This document shows, one piece after another, positions 32,196 to 35,467 of a stretch of DNA of 35,467 bases. Under the pieces are notes generated by a model that saw nothing but the letters and a program-made list of their open reading frames with translations, had not been told where the DNA came from and did no database searches. Source of the DNA: Acidobacteriota bacterium (GTDB taxonomy: Bacteria; Acidobacteriota; Vicinamibacteria; Vicinamibacterales; UBA8438). The stretch lies in NCBI GenBank assembly GCA_022562495.1, contig JADFPE010000014.1:1-35467 (forward strand). Reading direction: 5' to 3'. Positions within the stretch are counted from its first letter, which is position 1. The number at the start of each line of letters is the position of its first letter. The translations under genes were made by a program, and so were the position numbers.

Positions 32196-32849
32196 ATGCG
32201 CCCCATGAGTCAGGCGATCATCGAGTTGACAGCGGAGACGACCCAGCAGGGTGTTTCCAGACGACATTTCATCAAGGGCGCCATCGCCGCGAGCGCGGCG
32301 GTGTCATCGGCCAACTACCTGTTCCGTGCGAACGGCGGGGCGTTGCTGGCGCAGTCTCCGGCGGCCGGGGCCGTTGAGCGGCTCATCACGCTCAACATCA
32401 ACGGCCGGAGCCGGCGGCTCGAGGTCCCGCCGATGGAGACCCTGGGCTTCACGCTGCGCTACAAGCTGGGGCTGACGGGCACCAAGATCGGGTGCGACCG
32501 CGCCGAATGCGGCGCCTGCACGGTGCTGGTCGACGGCGTGCCGCTGTACTCCTGTTCGCTGCTGACGCACACGGTGCGGGGCCGCGAGGTGACGACGATC
32601 GAGGGGCTCGAGGCCGAGGATGGCACGCTGCACCCGATGCAGCAGGCGATCCTGGAAGAGCAGGGCTTCCAGTGCGCGTTCTGCATGTCCGGGTTCATCA
32701 TGAACACGGTCGCGCTGCTCGACAGCAACCAGAACCCGACGCGGAAGGAAGTGGCCGAGTGGCTCTCGGGCAACCTGTGTCGGTGCGCCGACTACGACAA
32801 GATCCTGACGTCCGTCATGCGGGCGGCGGAAATCACGCGGGGGGCCTGA
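32196..32849 (+). CDS. [2Fe-2S] subunit of a xanthine dehydrogenase-family hydroxylase, Tat-exported
   Basis: Electron-transfer subunit (CoxS/YagT-like) of a molybdenum hydroxylase. ATG 32196 has GGAGGGG eight bases upstream and gives 217 residues; ATG 32205 is an alternative. A twin-arginine signal SRRHFIKGAIAASAAVSS lies at 21-38, so the mature enzyme should be periplasmic. The plant-ferredoxin cluster uses Cys100, 105, 108 and 120 (CDRAECGACTV...YSC). The second cluster uses Cys160, 163, 195 and 197 (CAFC...CRC). The molybdopterin subunit starts two bases after the stop. Substrate not determined. Confidence 0.93.
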   Translation: MRPMSQAIIELTAETTQQGVSRRHFIKGAIAASAAVSSANYLFRANGGALLAQSPAAGAVERLITLNINGRSRRLEVPPMETLGFTLRYKLGLTGTKIGCDRAECGACTVLVDGVPLYSCSLLTHTVRGREVTTIEGLEAEDGTLHPMQQAILEEQGFQCAFCMSGFIMNTVALLDSNQNPTRKEVAEWLSGNLCRCADYDKILTSVMRAAEITRGA

Positions 32850-32850
32850 C

Positions 32851-35307
32851 GTGGCTGATTACAAATTGCTCGGGAAGAACTACCAGACACCGGATCTCTA
32901 CGCGAAGGTCACCGGGCGGTCCAAGTACGCGGAGGATTTCCGTGCCGAAGGCATGGTCTTCTGTAAGCTGCTGGTCAGCCCGATGCCCCACGCGCGGGTG
33001 CGGTCGATCGACACCAGCGCGGCCGAGGCGCTGCCGGGGTTCGAAGGCATCCTGACTGCCGACGATATTCCGGAGGTCAACGCGCCGGGCGAGGCGTCCC
33101 TGACCAACGAGCCACTCTACGAGGGCGAGCCGATTCTCGCCGTGGCGGCGGTCGATGAGCAGACGGCGTCCGAAGCGATCGAGCTCATTGAGCTCGACCT
33201 CGAACCGCTGCAGTTCGTCCTCGACCCGCTCGACAGTCTGCGTCCGGGTGGACCGAACGCGCGGACCACGCAGACCGAGGAGGGGACAACCGTCGGCGTC
33301 AACACCATGCTCGGCCGCGAGCTGGGTGAAATCAAGTGGACCGAGGACGACGTGGCGGGGGTGGAACCGGGGGAGATCCCGATGGAGGCCCCGGCCGGCG
33401 CCGAGTGGGAGTATGGCGATCTGGCCGCCGGGTTCGCCGAGGCGGACGTCATCATCGAGGAGCACTCCTACTTTCAGTCGCTGTCGCACCAGCCGCTCGA
33501 GAGCCGGACGACCATGGCCTACTGGGACGGCGGGAAGCTCTATGTCTTCCCGTCGGTCCAGAGCACGGCCCGCGCCGTCGGGCCGATGGCGCGGTATGCG
33601 GGGATTGAGCCGTCCGATGTGGTGCTCATCAACGAGTTCACCGGGGGCGGGTTCGGCAGCAAGATCAGCGGGTATCCGCAGGCACAGATTCCGATCCTGC
33701 TGTCGAAGAAGATCGGCAAACCGGTGATGATGCGGGTGACTCGGCGTGACGAGACCTCGTTCGGCAAGGCGCGTCCGGGCGTGCAGGCGCGGATCAAGCT
33801 CGGGATGCGGAGCGACGGTCGGATCACCGCATTGGAAATCCACGCCATCGGCGACGGTGGCCCGTACGGACGGTCCGGTGATCACATGAACGTCGGTGGC
33901 ATGGGGTCGCTCGCGTACCAGCCGCTGAGCATGCGGATGCGCGGCACCGGCGTTTACACGAACACGCCGCCGCGTGGCCCGCAGCGTGGGCCGGGTGGCG
34001 TCCAGTCGATGACGATGATCGAGCCGATCATCGCGAATGCGGCCAAGCAGCTCGGGCTCGACCTGGTCGAGGTGCACAAGATCAACGCGCCGGAAGGCCA
34101 GGCGCGATTCGGCGCGCCGGGGCGGACCGGCGAGCAGGGCAACGTGTCCAGCGCGTTCGTCAAGGAGGCGATCGACAAGGGCGCCGAGCTCTTCAACTGG
34201 CGTGAACGGGTGCAGCGTAGCGGCCGGCGCAACGGCTCGAAGGTGACCGGCATCGGCATGGCGCTCAGCACCTATGCCGCCGGCGCCTCGGGGGTCGATG
34301 GGTTGTTCGTCATCAAGCCGGATGGCCGGATGTACATCAAGTCCGGTATCGGGAACCTGGGCACCGGGTCGACCTTCGATATGATGCGGGCGGCGGCCGA
34401 AGGCATGGACATGCCGTGGGAGAAGTGCGAGGTCGCCTGGGGAGACACCAGCCGGCATCTGCCCTGGAGCTGTTCGCAGGGCGGCAGCTCCACCGCCCAC
34501 GCCCACACGCGGGCGAACTGGGCCGCGGTGCTCGACGCCCGTCAGAAGATGCAGGAGATCGCGGCGCGTGACCTGGGCGGGTCGGCGAGCGACTACGAGA
34601 CCGGCGGAGAGCGGGTCTATCGCCGGGGCAATCGCTCACAGGGGATGAGCTTCGCGCGGGTCGCCCAGCGGGCCATCGAGCTCGGTGGTACGTATGACGG
34701 CCACGAGCTGCCAGAGGACATCAACGGGATGACGACGGCCTCGGCCACAGCGCTGGCCGGTCAGGGGCTCATGGGTGTCGCGAAGGACAACTTCGAGGAA
34801 GGTGGCCGGCGGATGTCGTTCGTCGCCGGGTTCGCCGAAGTCGAAGTGGACGTCGAAACCGGCGACATCAAACTGATCGACTACGCCGCTGGATGCGACG
34901 CTGGTACCATCATCCACCCCAAGACCTTCGAGGGACAGATCTTCGGCGGCGCGATTCAGGGCTTCTCGGTGGCCCTGAGTCAGAAGTGGGTCTACGACCG
35001 GCGCTGGGGGCTGATGATGGCCAAGCGGTTCTACAGCAACCGGCCACCGGGGTTCCTCGATGTGCCACATGAGCGGCCGATGAAGTGGGGGGCTGCGGAT
35101 CTGCCGGACCCGTTCAACCCGCTCGGCGCGAAGGGGATCGGCGAGGCGGCGCAGGGCGCCGGGTCGGGCGCCGTCGTCGTCGCCATCGCGGATGCACTAG
35201 GGCAGGCGGACGGCTACTTCTATCGTTCGCCGGTGACACGAGACATGATTCTGACGCAGCTCGAGCAAGCTCCGACAGGCCACGATCGGCTGACGGCTCA
35301 CGTCTGA
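32851..35307 (+). CDS. Molybdopterin-binding subunit of a xanthine dehydrogenase-family hydroxylase
   Basis: Catalytic large subunit of 818 residues from GTG 32851. The N-terminal aldehyde oxidase a/b-hammerhead domain is about 15-140, then the molybdopterin domains. GGGFGSK (265-271) and the catalytic Glu765 in GAKGIGEA are present, as is the substrate-pocket QPLESRTTMAYW region. The segment usually reading 'RGFGAPQ' is here PPRGPQRGPGGVQ, and an acidic insert (about 135-185) separates the hammerhead from the next domain. Both differ from xanthine dehydrogenase proper, so the substrate may be an aldehyde, a quinoline-like or another heterocycle. It has no signal peptide of its own; export as a complex with the Tat-bearing small subunit is expected, as in the E. 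coli PaoABC system. Confidence 0.92.
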   Translation: MADYKLLGKNYQTPDLYAKVTGRSKYAEDFRAEGMVFCKLLVSPMPHARVRSIDTSAAEALPGFEGILTADDIPEVNAPGEASLTNEPLYEGEPILAVAAVDEQTASEAIELIELDLEPLQFVLDPLDSLRPGGPNARTTQTEEGTTVGVNTMLGRELGEIKWTEDDVAGVEPGEIPMEAPAGAEWEYGDLAAGFAEADVIIEEHSYFQSLSHQPLESRTTMAYWDGGKLYVFPSVQSTARAVGPMARYAGIEPSDVVLINEFTGGGFGSKISGYPQAQIPILLSKKIGKPVMMRVTRRDETSFGKARPGVQARIKLGMRSDGRITALEIHAIGDGGPYGRSGDHMNVGGMGSLAYQPLSMRMRGTGVYTNTPPRGPQRGPGGVQSMTMIEPIIANAAKQLGLDLVEVHKINAPEGQARFGAPGRTGEQGNVSSAFVKEAIDKGAELFNWRERVQRSGRRNGSKVTGIGMALSTYAAGASGVDGLFVIKPDGRMYIKSGIGNLGTGSTFDMMRAAAEGMDMPWEKCEVAWGDTSRHLPWSCSQGGSSTAHAHTRANWAAVLDARQKMQEIAARDLGGSASDYETGGERVYRRGNRSQGMSFARVAQRAIELGGTYDGHELPEDINGMTTASATALAGQGLMGVAKDNFEEGGRRMSFVAGFAEVEVDVETGDIKLIDYAAGCDAGTIIHPKTFEGQIFGGAIQGFSVALSQKWVYDRRWGLMMAKRFYSNRPPGFLDVPHERPMKWGAADLPDPFNPLGAKGIGEAAQGAGSGAVVVAIADALGQADGYFYRSPVTRDMILTQLEQAPTGHDRLTAHV

Positions 35308-35329
35308 GGAAGGGGAGGGCGATATAACC

Positions 35330-35467
35330 ATGGCCGTAATTCGCGACGTAATACCTCAACTCGAGCTGTTCCAGCCGACCAGCGCGGACGACGCGCTGGC
35401 GCTGCTGGCCGAGCACGGGTCGGATGCATGGGTGTATGCCGGTGGGCTCGATACGCTCGACTGGTTC
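35330..35467 (+). CDS. FAD-binding subunit of the molybdenum hydroxylase (partial)
   Basis: Only the first 46 codons are in the window. ATG 35330 follows GGGAGGG by ten bases and lies 22 bases after the molybdopterin subunit. LELFQPTSADDALALLAEHG followed by AWVYAGGLDTLDWF matches the start of the CoxM/YagS-like FAD-binding domain, where 'F.Y..P.sl.EAl.lL.e.g..a..lAGGTDLl' is typical. The usual AGGT(D/N)L flavin loop reads AGGLDTL, a departure worth noting. It completes the three-subunit hydroxylase. Confidence 0.85.
   Translation, partial: MAVIRDVIPQLELFQPTSADDALALLAEHGSDAWVYAGGLDTLDWF

Noticed and set aside
32833-34506. 557-codon minus-strand frame opposite the molybdopterin subunit
   Set aside because: Long only because of high GC. 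The plus strand carries clear molybdenum hydroxylase motifs throughout.

Overview
The window is high-GC bacterial DNA (about two thirds G+C by eye), densely coding on both strands. The gene content fits Acidobacteriota, most likely class Vicinamibacteria: a permuted S55/SpoIVB-like peptidase, an SpmA-SpmB fusion in an apparent non-sporulator, a short DUF3467 protein, a long AMIN-amidase, a type Ibeta DAHP synthase, and many degenerate intergenic repeats. This placement is inference from gene content. No rRNA, tRNA, CRISPR or transposase gene was recognised.

Left part (1-9200, plus strand): lexA, a DUF3467 protein, nth (endonuclease III), a minimal zincin metallopeptidase overlapping rsmA, ftsK/spoIIIE, and a secreted AMIN/Amidase_3 N-acetylmuramoyl-L-alanine amidase. 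These are housekeeping DNA repair, ribosome maturation and cell division genes, separated by intergenic spacers full of repeats. Then come a small membrane protein and leucyl aminopeptidase pepA (both minus), with a secreted PKD-like protein divergent from pepA. The pepA/PKD promoters sit so close to the start codons that both mRNAs look leaderless.

Centre (11519-23152, minus strand): one aromatic amino acid operon read right to left. The order is aroDE fusion, trpE, trpG, trpD, trpC, trpF, trpB, trpA, chorismate mutase, DAHP synthase, prephenate dehydrogenase and a JAMM (M67) peptidase, mostly joined by 1-4 nt stop/start overlaps. It covers pathway entry, the third and fourth shikimate-forming steps, the whole Trp branch and the Tyr/Phe branch point. 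In front of it is a complete transcription attenuator: a TTGACA promoter, a 31-codon leader peptide containing Trp-Trp-Trp-Tyr-Tyr-Ala-Phe, an antiterminator segment with perfect 9-bp complementarity, and a Rho-independent terminator with a T7 tract. The leader appears built to sense all three aromatic amino acids, matching the mixed content of the operon. This is the most interesting item in the window.

Right part (23186-35467): an S55-type peptidase with its own promoter divergent from the aromatic operon, a secreted beta-propeller protein, a TPR lipoprotein-like or membrane-anchored protein, an SpmAB fusion membrane protein, a convergent sigma-54 activator lacking a receiver domain, and the start of a xanthine dehydrogenase-family operon ([2Fe-2S] subunit with a Tat signal, molybdopterin subunit, FAD subunit cut by the window end).

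Spacers carry at least four dispersed repeat families in both orientations, one of which also lies inside the amidase coding sequence. Coordinates of start codons were adjusted where ribosome binding sites, family length or stop/start overlaps argued for an internal start.
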